Assembly (NCBI GenBank): GCA_964229355.1
Contig: CAXRDE010000025.1
Location: 1 to 64,000, forward strand
Direction of reading: 5' to 3'
Source: CAXRDE01 sp964229355
Lineage (GTDB): Bacteria; Cyanobacteriota; Sericytochromatia; UBA7694
Length of the DNA: 64,000 nucleotides
A program made the position numbers and the translations under genes. The notes below the pieces were generated by a model. That model did not search any database and was not told the origin of the DNA. It worked only from the letters and a program-made list of their open reading frames with translations. Shown here piece by piece: positions 17,074 to 25,584 of this stretch (position 1 is the first letter of the stretch; the number at the start of each line of letters is the position of its first letter).

Positions 17074-18072
17074 ATGGCTATCAACAACAACCCTTTACGC
17101 TCCACTGTACCGAGCAGCACGTCTGCTCCGGCGCAGCCTAAAGAAGCGCCCAGGGATGCTGCAGCCAACGTAAATCAGGTGGTAACGGCCACCACCAAAG
17201 CCGCCAGTGCCCTCAAAGACACTAAAGTGGCCGATGCCCTGGACGCGCTAGGCAGCAAAAGCCTCGCGGGCCAGATTCGCGAAGGTCTGGTGAATAAAAT
17301 AGCCACCAAAACCGCCGCGGTAACGGGTCTGGGTTCGGTGGCGGCTAACGCCTCCACCGATGCCCTTTCGGCTTTAAATGATACAAAGACCGTGGTGGGG
17401 GCCGCGGATGCGATGACGGGTACCCAGGGCGTGGGCAAAGCGTTGGGACGCGGCGCGGCAGGTTTGGGGGCCGCGGCCAGCGCTGCCTCGCTGAAGGGAG
17501 CGGTGGAAAAAACCATCAATGGCGAAGCGGGGTTTGCCGAAGCCAAAACTGTTTTGACCGCCAGCCGAGACTTAAGCACTGCCGCGACAGCCGCCGGTAA
17601 GGCCATTGCCAAATATGGCGATGACGGTGTCAAAGTCGCCAAAGCAGCGGTGAATGTGGGCAAAAGTGTGGCAGGTGCCGCCACCAAAGTGGCTGCCAAA
17701 ACCGGGGCCAAAACCGCCCTCAAGTCTGCCGGTCGCTTTATGCCGGGCATGAACGTGGCCATTGCCGCGGTCGATACCGGCATTGCCGCCGCTGACATTA
17801 AAAAAGCGGTCAATAATCCCACCCCCAAAAATATCGCCAAAGCAGCGCTGGGTAGCGTGACCGCTGCGGGCTCCATTGTGGCCGCCAGTAACATTCCCGG
17901 GGCCTCTCAACTGGGTGCCGGTGTGGCGGTGGTGGCTGATGTGGCCAAGGCTGCCGTAGACGTGGACTGGGGAGCTGTGAAAAACGATGCCACCCAGGTC
18001 GCCAGTAAGGCTTACGACCAGGGCACAAAAATGCTCAGCAACGCCTGGTCTAAAGCCACGAGCTGGTGGTAA
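17074..18072 (+). CDS. Ala/Lys-rich repetitive protein of unknown family, paralogue A
   Basis: A 332-residue protein dominated by Ala, Val, Lys, Gly and Thr. A Pro-rich N-terminal tail (about 1-30) is followed by amphipathic Ala/Lys helices (VVTATTKAASALKDTKVADAL, AKYGDDGVKVAKAAVNVGKS) and Gly/Ala hydrophobic stretches (AALGSVTAAGSIVAASNIPG). It ends in SKATSWW, shared with the paralogue at 19403. There is no signal peptide and no recognised domain. The two copies flank a trigger-factor-like gene, only 5 bp away from this one, so expression with a dedicated chaperone is likely. Histone-like or membrane-inserting behaviour is imaginable from the composition, but nothing proves it. AGAGGA precedes the start. 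Confidence 0.75.
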   Translation: MAINNNPLRSTVPSSTSAPAQPKEAPRDAAANVNQVVTATTKAASALKDTKVADALDALGSKSLAGQIREGLVNKIATKTAAVTGLGSVAANASTDALSALNDTKTVVGAADAMTGTQGVGKALGRGAAGLGAAASAASLKGAVEKTINGEAGFAEAKTVLTASRDLSTAATAAGKAIAKYGDDGVKVAKAAVNVGKSVAGAATKVAAKTGAKTALKSAGRFMPGMNVAIAAVDTGIAAADIKKAVNNPTPKNIAKAALGSVTAAGSIVAASNIPGASQLGAGVAVVADVAKAAVDVDWGAVKNDATQVASKAYDQGTKMLSNAWSKATSWW

Positions 18073-18077
18073 GCCCC

Positions 18078-19346
18078 ATGGAATACACCATTAATCAACG
18101 GGAAGCAGGCTGGATGGAGGTGGAGTATCAATTTTCACCCGCTTCGCTGCAGCGCTTTCATCACCGCTTAATTCAGCATTACCAGCAGCGCCAGCTGCCC
18201 TTGCCTACTTTCGATGTCTTACAACAGCAGGTGCACGAGTACGCCGCTAAACAGGCCATTAAACACATTTGTCAGCAAGAGCGCAAAACCCCCTGGGAAG
18301 AGCCCGAATGGGAGATTTTAGACAGCACCCAGGGCCTGAGTTTGGCCATTTCTTTAGAACTACTGCCCGAGGTGCAGTTGGGAGACTACAGTCAACTACA
18401 GGTTGAGGTGCCCCCCGTGCCCATTCCCAGTGAAGCCACGCTCATGACCCGTCTGGTGGATCAGCAGTATGCTCTGGCCGAACTTGAGGCCGTGGAACGT
18501 CCTATTGAAATGGGTGATCGGGTGCTGTTGGATCTGAGAACCTTGCACGCGGGCAAGCCGGTCCCTCTGGCTTCCAAGGCCCGACTAGAGGTTATGGTTT
18601 ACCCCGATGCTTTTGCGCCGGGGTTTTCGGAAGCCCTGGTGGGTTTAAAAGTCGGCGATAGCAAGTCAATTCGCGGGGTGATTTCCCCCCAGTTTCAACT
18701 GGAAGCTTATCGGGATCAACAGGTCAGTTACGATGTGCATATTCATCAGGTGTTTGCCCAAAACCTTCCCCCGCTGAATCTTTTGCCAGAACTGATGGGT
18801 TTTGAAAGCCTGGACGCTTTAACCGAACAGCTTTACGAAGAACAGCGCGCCGAAAATCAAGAGGCCTGGTTAAAATTAATTCGACGTCATTTGCTGTTGC
18901 AGGTGGCCGCCCAAAGTACCATTGCCTTACCCGAAACCCTCTTAGAGGCTGAGATGATCTCTCGTTGGGAGCAACAGGAAGAGGCTGAACTGCAGCAACA
19001 GGGCCTGAGTGAAGACCTTCAGGACGAGGCACTGGAACAGTGGCTGGCAGAGCCCTCACTCCAGGATAAGGTGTACCAGGATTTGGTCTGCCAGCTGGTG
19101 GCGCGAGCCATCGCCCATGCCGAGGCCCTGGATGTGTCTCCCATCGACTTGCTTGTGGCGGTGAAACCCTTTGCGGATCGATTTGAGGTGGCCCCTGAGA
19201 CTTTGATTGCTGAAATGCACGCCAATGATCAACTGGGGCCCTATAGCGATCGCCTGGTCAATGAAATGGTACTGGACTTTTTGTATGCAAGGGCCACATT
19301 GACCTGTGAAGGAGAAGTGCTTAAAGTGCCTGAACCCCATGTTTAA
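18078..19346 (+). CDS. Trigger-factor-like chaperone lacking the ribosome-docking motif
   Basis: A 422-residue protein with trigger-factor architecture: an N-terminal domain ending LAISLELLPEVQLGDYSQLQVEVP, a degenerate FKBP-like domain (GDRVLLDLRTLHAGK, APGFSEALVGLKVGD, YDVHIHQVFAQNLPPLN) and a SurA-like helical C-domain (HLLLQVAAQSTIALPETLLEAEM). The ribosome-binding signature GFRxGxxP of genuine trigger factor is absent; the equivalent loop reads QRQLPLPTFDV. So it is likely a specialised paralogue acting on particular clients and not the ribosomal chaperone. It starts 5 bp after paralogue A and is followed 56 bp later by paralogue B. ATG 18078 is preferred over a GTG inside the previous gene. 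Confidence 0.75.
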   Translation: MEYTINQREAGWMEVEYQFSPASLQRFHHRLIQHYQQRQLPLPTFDVLQQQVHEYAAKQAIKHICQQERKTPWEEPEWEILDSTQGLSLAISLELLPEVQLGDYSQLQVEVPPVPIPSEATLMTRLVDQQYALAELEAVERPIEMGDRVLLDLRTLHAGKPVPLASKARLEVMVYPDAFAPGFSEALVGLKVGDSKSIRGVISPQFQLEAYRDQQVSYDVHIHQVFAQNLPPLNLLPELMGFESLDALTEQLYEEQRAENQEAWLKLIRRHLLLQVAAQSTIALPETLLEAEMISRWEQQEEAELQQQGLSEDLQDEALEQWLAEPSLQDKVYQDLVCQLVARAIAHAEALDVSPIDLLVAVKPFADRFEVAPETLIAEMHANDQLGPYSDRLVNEMVLDFLYARATLTCEGEVLKVPEPHV

Positions 19347-19402
19347 TTTTCTCTGTTTTGGGGAATATGAAAAGGGTTAAGCAATCATAAAAGGTATTTT
19401 CT

Positions 19403-20467
19403 ATGGCTATTCGTAATTCTGCACTCCACCCCACCGCACCGGGTAATGCCCCTGGGCCCGCCCCCAAAAAAGATGCGCCCAAAACCGCCGAAGATAACGT
19501 GAAGCAGGCCGTGACCACTACAAACAAGGCCGTCAGCGTTCTCAAAGATACCAAGGTCGCCGATGCCCTGGAAGTCATGGGCAATGAGGCGGTCGCATCT
19601 CAAATTCGCGATGGCGTGGTGGGTAAAGTTGCCGCCAAAGCGTCAGCCCTTACCAGTCTGGGTTTTGTGGCCACCAATACCTCTCAAGGGTCGCTGGATG
19701 TATTAAAAGACACCAAAAACGTGGTGGACGCTGCCGATGTTGTTACCCGTACCCGAGGTGTAGGCAAAGTCCTGAGCCGTGGTGCCACCGGCCTGGGGGT
19801 TGCTGTGAGTGCCGCCTCCTTAAAAGATGCGGTCCAAAAAACCATCAACGGTGAAGCGGATTTTGCTGAGGCCAAAACCATTTTAACCACCAGCCGGGAT
19901 TTAACCACTGCGGCGACCACCGCGGGCAAAGCCATTGCCAAATACAGTGACGACGGCGTCAAGGTCGCCAAAGTCGCGGTCAAGGCGGGCAAGGGGGCCT
20001 CAGGTGTGGCGACAAAAGTGGCCACCAAAACCGGTGCCAAAACCGCCGCGAAGTCGGCAGGACGCTTCGTGCCCGGCATGAATGCGGCCATTGCGGTGGT
20101 GGACACGGGCATTGCCGCCATGGATATTAAAGAGGCAGTGAAGAAACCGACGCCTAAAAATGTAGCGAAAGCAGCACTGGGTAGTATCACCGCGGCGGGT
20201 TCGATTGCTTCGGCCAGCAATGTGCCCGTGGTCTCTCAGGTGGGGGCGGGCGTTGCCGTGGTGTCTGATGTGGCCAAGGTGGCTGTCGATGTGGACTGGA
20301 AACAGGTCAAAAAAGACACGAAAAAAGTCGCCACGAAAACATATAAAAAGGCTTCTCAAGCAGCGAATCGGGCCTACAATCAGGGTTCAAATCTGCTGAA
20401 TAACACGGTGAAATCCATGTCAGGCAAGGCCAATGCCGCCTGGACGAAGGCCACAAGCTGGTGGTAA
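19403..20467 (+). CDS. Ala/Lys-rich repetitive protein of unknown family, paralogue B
   Basis: The 354-residue paralogue of the protein at 17074, alignable over the whole length: KDTKVADAL, ASLKDAVQKTINGEADFAEAK, AKYSDDGVKVAK, GRFVPGMNAAIAVVDTGIAA, PTPKNVAKAALGSITAAGS and the identical C-terminus KATSWW. It has about 20 extra residues near the C-terminus, including a lysine-rich linker (KKDTKKVATKTYKKASQ). AAAAGG precedes its start. The gene pair arose by duplication around, or with insertion of, the chaperone-like gene. The shared Trp-Trp C-terminus may be a recognition tail. Function unknown. Confidence 0.75.
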   Translation: MAIRNSALHPTAPGNAPGPAPKKDAPKTAEDNVKQAVTTTNKAVSVLKDTKVADALEVMGNEAVASQIRDGVVGKVAAKASALTSLGFVATNTSQGSLDVLKDTKNVVDAADVVTRTRGVGKVLSRGATGLGVAVSAASLKDAVQKTINGEADFAEAKTILTTSRDLTTAATTAGKAIAKYSDDGVKVAKVAVKAGKGASGVATKVATKTGAKTAAKSAGRFVPGMNAAIAVVDTGIAAMDIKEAVKKPTPKNVAKAALGSITAAGSIASASNVPVVSQVGAGVAVVSDVAKVAVDVDWKQVKKDTKKVATKTYKKASQAANRAYNQGSNLLNNTVKSMSGKANAAWTKATSWW

Positions 20468-20544
20468 ATTTTTAGAGCGGGTGCGTTCATGGCCTGTGTG
20501 GGGTGTTAAACTAATGTCCATGAACCCCTCATTAAAGGACGCCA

Positions 20545-21429
20545 ATGACTGAGCATAGCCAAATTTGGAAAACCATTCGTCACATCGAAATTCAAGCCCA
20601 GCGGCGCATTAACCAATTGCTGAGCGGGCAGTATCACAGTACCTTTAAAGGCAGTGGTCTGGAGTTTGAAGAGGTGACCCCCTACCACGAAGGCGATGAC
20701 GAGCGGCATATCGATTGGAATGTCACCGCCCGTACCGGCACCCTGCACGTAAAACGCTTTATTGAAGAGCGGGAAATGAGTCTTTTTTTGGTGGTAGACA
20801 ACCGCCTGGCCATGCGCTTTGGCTCCCGGCAACGTTTAAAGCAAGATCTGACCGTGGAGTTTTCGGCCCTGATTGCTTTTTCGGCCTTGCGCAATCAGGA
20901 TCGGGTGGGTCTTGTGACCTTTGGGCCGGGCCCCCATTTGATGCTGCCCGCCCGGCGAGGACGGCAGCACGCCCTGCTGTTGATTCGCCAGTTGTTAAAC
21001 CCGCTCGATCGGCCCGTCAAAGATCAGGACACCCTCGATAGCACCTTGCAAAAGCTTAACCATTTGATGAAGCGTCGGGGTATTGTTTTTGTGCTGTCAG
21101 ATTTTATGGACGTGGGCAGCCTGGACACCTTAAAATATTTGAACCAGCGCCATGAATGCATCGCGGTGCAGCTCAAAGACCCCCTCGAAGAAAGTCTGCC
21201 CGACGTGGGCTGGGTGAACTTTCAAGATCCTGAAAGCGGTCAGCAGCGCCTGATCAATACCAGCGACGCGCGGGTGCGCCAGCGTTACGCCGAGGCCCGT
21301 CAGGCCCAGGAAGAAGCCCTGCAAGCCCGCTTTAAGCTTCAGGGCCTGGACCATTTGCAATTGCGCACCTCTGACCCCGACGTGTGGAAACCCCTGCTGC
21401 GCTATTACCGGCAGCGTCAACACCGGTAG
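20545..21429 (+). CDS. DUF58 family protein (vWA-like)
   Basis: A 294-residue protein with the DUF58 signature GSGLEFEEVTPYHEGDDERHIDWNVTAR followed by LHVKRFIEEREMSLFLVVD, the degenerate metal-ion-dependent adhesion site of a von Willebrand A-like fold. DUF58 proteins normally accompany MoxR AAA+ ATPases and act in complex maturation or stress responses. No MoxR is adjacent here, which is somewhat unusual. AAAGGA lies before the start and a TGTTAAACT extended -10 at 20504-20512 gives it its own promoter. Confidence 0.88.
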   Translation: MTEHSQIWKTIRHIEIQAQRRINQLLSGQYHSTFKGSGLEFEEVTPYHEGDDERHIDWNVTARTGTLHVKRFIEEREMSLFLVVDNRLAMRFGSRQRLKQDLTVEFSALIAFSALRNQDRVGLVTFGPGPHLMLPARRGRQHALLLIRQLLNPLDRPVKDQDTLDSTLQKLNHLMKRRGIVFVLSDFMDVGSLDTLKYLNQRHECIAVQLKDPLEESLPDVGWVNFQDPESGQQRLINTSDARVRQRYAEARQAQEEALQARFKLQGLDHLQLRTSDPDVWKPLLRYYRQRQHR

Positions 21430-21504
21430 CGCCCCTGGGCCGATTCTGCTAGAACCCAAACCTTAATCTGTGCGAAGATAAAAGAAAAAGGGGACAGTTG
21501 CCCA

Positions 21505-22176
21505 ATGAATAGAATCAATCGCCGTGGACTTTTGGGGGGAATTGCCGTGCTGGGGCTTGTGCTGATGGCTCTGCAGTTTGTACCCTTGCCCACAGGCTAC
21601 AGCCGTGCCGACGCCAAAGGCGGTGCCTTAAACGCGCCCCAGAGCAAAGGCCACGAAATCGCCACCTTTGCGGGCGGGTGCTTCTGGTGCATGGAGCCGC
21701 CCTTTGACAAAATGAAGGGCGTGATTTCTACCACTTCAGGCTATACCGGGGGCAAAGAGCGCAATCCCACCTATGCCCAGGTGGGCGCCGGTCAAACGGG
21801 GCATACCGAAGCCGTACGCATTGAGTACAACCCCAAACAGGTGACTTACCAGCAGTTGTTAGATACCTTTTGGCGACAAATTAACCCCACCACCCGCGAC
21901 CGGCAATTTGTGGATGTGGGGCCTCAGTACCGCACCGGGATTTTTTACCACAGCGCGGCCCAAAAACAGCAGGCCCTGGCCAGCAAGGCCCAGCTCGAAA
22001 AGCAAAAAGTCTTTGGCGCTCCCATTGTCACTGAGATTACCGCTGCGGGTGACTTTTGGCCTGCCGAAGACTACCACCAGGACTATTATCTGAAAAACCC
22101 TTACAAGTACAAATTCTACCGCTTTAACTCGGGCCGCGATCAATACCTGGAAAGCATCTGGGGCAAGCGGAAATAG
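21505..22176 (+). CDS. msrA: Peptide-methionine (S)-S-oxide reductase, exported form
   Basis: Repairs oxidised methionine in proteins. The 223-residue protein has an N-terminal hydrophobic anchor/signal (GLLGGIAVLGLVLMALQFV) and then a full MsrA domain with catalytic Cys59 in GGCFWCMEPPF, GYTGGKERNPTY, GHTEAVRIEYNP and the C-terminal AEDYHQDYYLKNP. The signal places it in the periplasm or on the outer face of the membrane, and the downstream ccdA could supply reducing power there. Strong AAAGGGG ribosome-binding site. The promoter of the next gene sits just after its stop. Confidence 0.94.
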   Translation: MNRINRRGLLGGIAVLGLVLMALQFVPLPTGYSRADAKGGALNAPQSKGHEIATFAGGCFWCMEPPFDKMKGVISTTSGYTGGKERNPTYAQVGAGQTGHTEAVRIEYNPKQVTYQQLLDTFWRQINPTTRDRQFVDVGPQYRTGIFYHSAAQKQQALASKAQLEKQKVFGAPIVTEITAAGDFWPAEDYHQDYYLKNPYKYKFYRFNSGRDQYLESIWGKRK

Positions 22177-22190
22177 CTCCGAAGTTCCTG

Positions 22191-22196
22191 TATAAT
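22191..22196 (+). promoter_or_regulatory. -10 element directly upstream of the glycosyltransferase gene
   Basis: Perfect TATAAT (preceded by TG) ending 8 nt before the ATG at 22205, with no Shine-Dalgarno between. It implies a leaderless or near-leaderless transcript. No clear -35. Confidence 0.45.
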
Positions 22197-22204
22197 AGCT
22201 ATTC

Positions 22205-23512
22205 ATGAAAAAGATTGATCGCCTTATCGCCTGGACTACATTTTTATCGGGTGTGTTTATCGTGGGCAGCGGCCTGCGCATGAACCACTTCGTCAAGCAA
22301 CGCCTCAAGCAGGTGGGCCGTTCGCAATACACGCCACGGGTGGCCCTGATGGTGCCCTGCAAAGACGTGGACCCCGACTTTTTAGAAAACATGCACATGC
22401 TCTTGCAGCAGGACTACCCGGACTACGAAGTCATTTTTATGGTGCCCAGCCCCGAAGACCCCTGCCACCGCCATTTGCAAACCTGTGTGGCTAACGCCAA
22501 AGTGCCCGCCCGCATTGTTTACGGGGGCTTTAGCCGCAAGCGCTGTCAAAAATTAGACAATATGCTGGCGGGCTTAGACGCCCTGGCCGACAGCGAACAC
22601 CAGGACCCCGCTGCCCCGCGCACCGAGGTCTATGTGTGGGCCGACAGTGATGCCCGCGTGCCCCGCAACTGGCTGCGCGAAATGGTGGCTCCCCTCGAAG
22701 ACCCCGAAGTGGGCGTCTCAAGTACATACCGCTTTTACCGCCCCATTCCCGGTCGCCCCCTGAGCTATTTGCTGGCCCTGTGGACCGGCTACCAGTTCTG
22801 CCACATGCACATGCAAAAGATTATGTCGGTGTGGGGAGGCTCCATGGCCATTCGCCGCACCACCTTTGACGAACTGAAAATGCGTCAGGTGTGGGACACT
22901 GCCCTGTCGGACGATTGTGTGCTGCACACCACCGTGCTCAAAGCGGGCAAGCGCATTGCCTTTGCCGTACCCGCCATGACCACCGCCTCTAGCGATTTGT
23001 CGACGCGAGATATTTTGATCTTTGCCATGCGCCAGTGCATTATTGGCAAGGTGGTGCTCAAAGACATCTGGATCACCTCGGTGCTGTCCCTGAGTCTGTA
23101 CCATCTGGGGGCCGGACGGGGCCTGTATCTGGCGGCCAAAAGCCTGAAGAACCGTCAGCCGCTGCCACCCTACGCCTGGGGCATGTTGAGCTTTCTGGGG
23201 GCGGGCATTTTGCAGGCCCTTGGCTATTTGAGTGCCCTCAAGCGCATTGAAAACTACCGTCAGCAAAACGGCATGACCGAAGACCCTTTGCACATTCAGC
23301 GCCGCTGGGCCTTACAGGGGCCCCTGGCCTATCTGTTCTTGTGGTGGAGCCTGCTGGGTTCAGTGTTCCGCAAAAAATTTAGCTGGCGCGCCATTCACTA
23401 CCACATGAAAAGCGAATATGAGACCGATGTCTTACGTTACCCTCAGGCCCTGGATCGGGTCAAAGAACGGGAAGTTCCCGCCCATATTTTAAGGAGTATT
23501 CACCATGACTAA
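22205..23512 (+). CDS. Membrane glycosyltransferase, family 2/21-like
   Basis: A 435-residue GT-A glycosyltransferase. ALMVPCKDVDPDFLENMHMLLQQDYPDYEVIFMV opens the nucleotide-binding half, DSDA (147-150) is the metal-binding DxD-type motif, and SDDCVL is the catalytic-acid region. The order resembles ceramide glucosyltransferase/HpnI-like enzymes that act on lipid acceptors. There are N-terminal and C-terminal hydrophobic helices (LSYLLALWTGYQFCHM, GMLSFLGAGILQALGYL). It overlaps the next gene by 8 bp and heads a run through to murE, so a role in envelope lipid or glycan synthesis is likely. Exact donor and acceptor unknown. Confidence 0.85.
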   Translation: MKKIDRLIAWTTFLSGVFIVGSGLRMNHFVKQRLKQVGRSQYTPRVALMVPCKDVDPDFLENMHMLLQQDYPDYEVIFMVPSPEDPCHRHLQTCVANAKVPARIVYGGFSRKRCQKLDNMLAGLDALADSEHQDPAAPRTEVYVWADSDARVPRNWLREMVAPLEDPEVGVSSTYRFYRPIPGRPLSYLLALWTGYQFCHMHMQKIMSVWGGSMAIRRTTFDELKMRQVWDTALSDDCVLHTTVLKAGKRIAFAVPAMTTASSDLSTRDILIFAMRQCIIGKVVLKDIWITSVLSLSLYHLGAGRGLYLAAKSLKNRQPLPPYAWGMLSFLGAGILQALGYLSALKRIENYRQQNGMTEDPLHIQRRWALQGPLAYLFLWWSLLGSVFRKKFSWRAIHYHMKSEYETDVLRYPQALDRVKEREVPAHILRSIHHD

Positions 23513-24212
23513 ACGCCTTGCCTACGGCCTACGCCTGTTGTTGAGCAGCCTTGTGTGCACCAGTGCTGCCCTGCCCGCTGTGGCCCTGCCCAAAATGGAC
23601 ATTACCAGTGCTAAAGCGACGCTGTACAAGCGGCAAAACACCGCTTCGGGCACCGAGTTTAATCGCCGTCGGGTGCGAGACCTGCCCAGCTTTGACAAAA
23701 TTGGCATTGGCAATTACATGGCCGAATACCGTCTGGACCGCGGCCAAACCCTGATGGTGTGGATGTACGTGGAAAGCAATCCCCCGGAGGTGGACGAAGT
23801 GGTGCTGCACGTGCAGCCTGCCAAACCGGCCGATGTGACCCACAGGCGGGCGCTGGATCTGCTGCGTCTGGTGTACGGTGAAAGCCGTACCGGCTCTCAG
23901 GTAGTGGGCGATTTTGAGCGGGCCAAAGGCAACACTGTCAAAAACAAATACAAGCTCGACACCCGCAAATACCAGGAGCAGTCGCTGTTGCCCAAACAAT
24001 ACGACGGCGGTCTGTACTACCTCGGCAATAGCTACGGCTATACCGTTAAATACAACAAGGGCGGCCTCGAAGTGGGCATCTTCCGCAAAGAAAAGCTCGA
24101 AGCCCTGGTCATGGACGTGAAGAATCAGAAATATCCCGATCCCAGACCGCCCGCACCCACACCGAAGCCGCCGCCACCTGCGCCGACCCCTCGCCCCCAG
24201 TTAAGTTGGTAG
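23505..24212 (+). CDS. Exported protein with proline-rich C-terminal tail
   Basis: A 235-residue protein with a Sec signal peptide (LLLSSLVCTSAALPAVALP), a central domain of about 170 residues without a family match that I recognise (YMAEYRLDRGQTLMVWMYV, LDLLRLVYGESRTG, GGLYYLGNSYGYTVKYN), and a Pro-rich tail (residues 208-235, PAPTPKPPPPAPTPRP) like cell-wall-spanning or wall-binding segments. AAGGAG precedes the start, which overlaps the glycosyltransferase gene by 8 bp. Likely periplasmic or surface-exposed. Confidence 0.75.
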   Translation: MTKRLAYGLRLLLSSLVCTSAALPAVALPKMDITSAKATLYKRQNTASGTEFNRRRVRDLPSFDKIGIGNYMAEYRLDRGQTLMVWMYVESNPPEVDEVVLHVQPAKPADVTHRRALDLLRLVYGESRTGSQVVGDFERAKGNTVKNKYKLDTRKYQEQSLLPKQYDGGLYYLGNSYGYTVKYNKGGLEVGIFRKEKLEALVMDVKNQKYPDPRPPAPTPKPPPPAPTPRPQLSW

Positions 24213-24216
24213 TCTC

Positions 24217-24951
24217 ATGGATCCTTTTGCCGTACAATCTGTAGGACTGGCCACCGCCTTTACGGCGGGGGTGCTGTCCTTTGTGTCTCCCTGTATTTTG
24301 CCGATTATCCCGTCGTATATGTTCTTTATTAGTGGCACCAGCGCCGGAGCCATGCAAAGCGAAGACGGGGCCGAAAAAAAACGCATTGAGCGCCAGACCA
24401 TTCTGAGTGCCCTGTGCTTTATTCTGGGCTTTTCGCTGGTGTTTGTGCTCCTGGGGGCCAGTGCCACCTTACTGGGTGAAGTGCTGCGCCAATACCAGGA
24501 CCTGCTGCGCAAGGTGGGCGGGGTGGTGATCATTGTGCTGGGTCTGCACATGGCGGGGCTGATTCAAATTCGCGCCCTGCTGTACGAGAAGCGCATGCAC
24601 TTTAAAGCCCGCCCCCCCGGCTACCTGGGCGCTCTGCTGATCGGTATCGCCTTTGCCCTGGGCTGGACCCCCTGTATTGGCCCCATTCTGGGCGCCATTC
24701 TGGCGGTGGCCAGCACCAAAAGCCAGGTGTCTGAAGGCATGACCCTGCTCAGCGCCTATTCCCTGGGCCTGGCCATCCCCTTCTTTATAACCGCCCTGCT
24801 CATGGATAAAATCTTTGTGCACTTTCGCAAAATTCAAAAGCACATGGGCAAAATTTCGCTGGCCAGCGGTCTGTTTTTGATTGTCATTGGTGTGATGATC
24901 TTTACCAACGCCCTGCAGTCCGTGTCGAACTATCTTTTTGAGGTGCTCTAA
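24217..24951 (+). CDS. ccdA: CcdA/DsbD-type thiol-disulfide membrane transporter
   Basis: Moves reducing equivalents from cytoplasmic thioredoxin across the membrane. The 244-residue protein is predicted to have six membrane helices with the two conserved redox cysteines in pseudo-symmetric motifs: Cys26 in SFVSPCILPIIPSY and Cys153 in ALGWTPCIGPILG. The size is that of CcdA and not full DsbD. In this window, thioredoxin (6098) and an exported MsrA (21505) would be a natural donor and an eventual client. Stop and next start overlap by 1 bp (TAATG). Confidence 0.92.
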   Translation: MDPFAVQSVGLATAFTAGVLSFVSPCILPIIPSYMFFISGTSAGAMQSEDGAEKKRIERQTILSALCFILGFSLVFVLLGASATLLGEVLRQYQDLLRKVGGVVIIVLGLHMAGLIQIRALLYEKRMHFKARPPGYLGALLIGIAFALGWTPCIGPILGAILAVASTKSQVSEGMTLLSAYSLGLAIPFFITALLMDKIFVHFRKIQKHMGKISLASGLFLIVIGVMIFTNALQSVSNYLFEVL

Positions 24952-25574
24952 TGGAAACCGAACTGATTCGCCAACTCTTGCAATTCACCGCCGAAGAATA
25001 TGCACCCGATGATCCGTGTCCGTCAGAAGCGCTTTTGCAAAAAGTGTGTGAAATCAAAAAGTGGCAGTACACGGGCCAGTTCCCCCATTACTTTGTCGAA
25101 AACTGGGTGGAAGTGACCCTGGGTCGTTCGGCCCATGTGCGTTTGCTCAACAGCATCAAGCACGTGCATTTGCACCCGCTCAACTTCGAAAACCTCATTC
25201 GTGGGGTCGAAACGGTGCTGGCCCAGCGCAAAGCCTTTCGGCCCGACCCCGCGTTTATGGACAAGTTGGTCAAGGCCACCCAGGACTTAAAACCCCGTTC
25301 GCAAACCGGTGTGCTCATTACCCCCACCTATGGTTTGCAAACCCTGTTTCATCACCTCAAAGACCAGCACGGCCCCAGTCTGACCCGCGAATCCTTTGGT
25401 TTAAACCTCTCGTACTTAATGGCGCGTCCGGCCTTGCAACAGCCCCGCACCATTGAGCTGGTGGGCACCGAACAGCGGGGGCAGCAGAGCTTTGTGTTGG
25501 TCATTGGCGGCAAACCCCGCCGCGTGGATGGCTTACAATGGGGCACCGTCAAACTCAATACGTTAGATATTTAA
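24951..25574 (+). CDS. Hypothetical protein coupled to ccdA and murE
   Basis: A 207-residue soluble protein I do not recognise. It has a mixed alpha/beta look, no signal peptide, and ends in a small beta domain (TIELVGTEQRGQQSFVLVIGGKPRRVDGLQWGTV). Its ATG overlaps the ccdA stop by 1 bp and murE follows 10 bp after its stop, so it is part of the same transcript. Position suggests an envelope- or redox-linked job, which is only inference. Confidence 0.7.
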   Translation: METELIRQLLQFTAEEYAPDDPCPSEALLQKVCEIKKWQYTGQFPHYFVENWVEVTLGRSAHVRLLNSIKHVHLHPLNFENLIRGVETVLAQRKAFRPDPAFMDKLVKATQDLKPRSQTGVLITPTYGLQTLFHHLKDQHGPSLTRESFGLNLSYLMARPALQQPRTIELVGTEQRGQQSFVLVIGGKPRRVDGLQWGTVKLNTLDI

Positions 25575-25584
25575 AGGTTTAGCC

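Noticed and set aside
17175..17894. 239-codon minus-strand frame inside paralogue A, and a similar one in paralogue B (19684-20220)
   Set aside because: Ala/Val/Pro-rich shadow of GCC/AAA-rich codons; both mirror the sense repeats and lack a start context.
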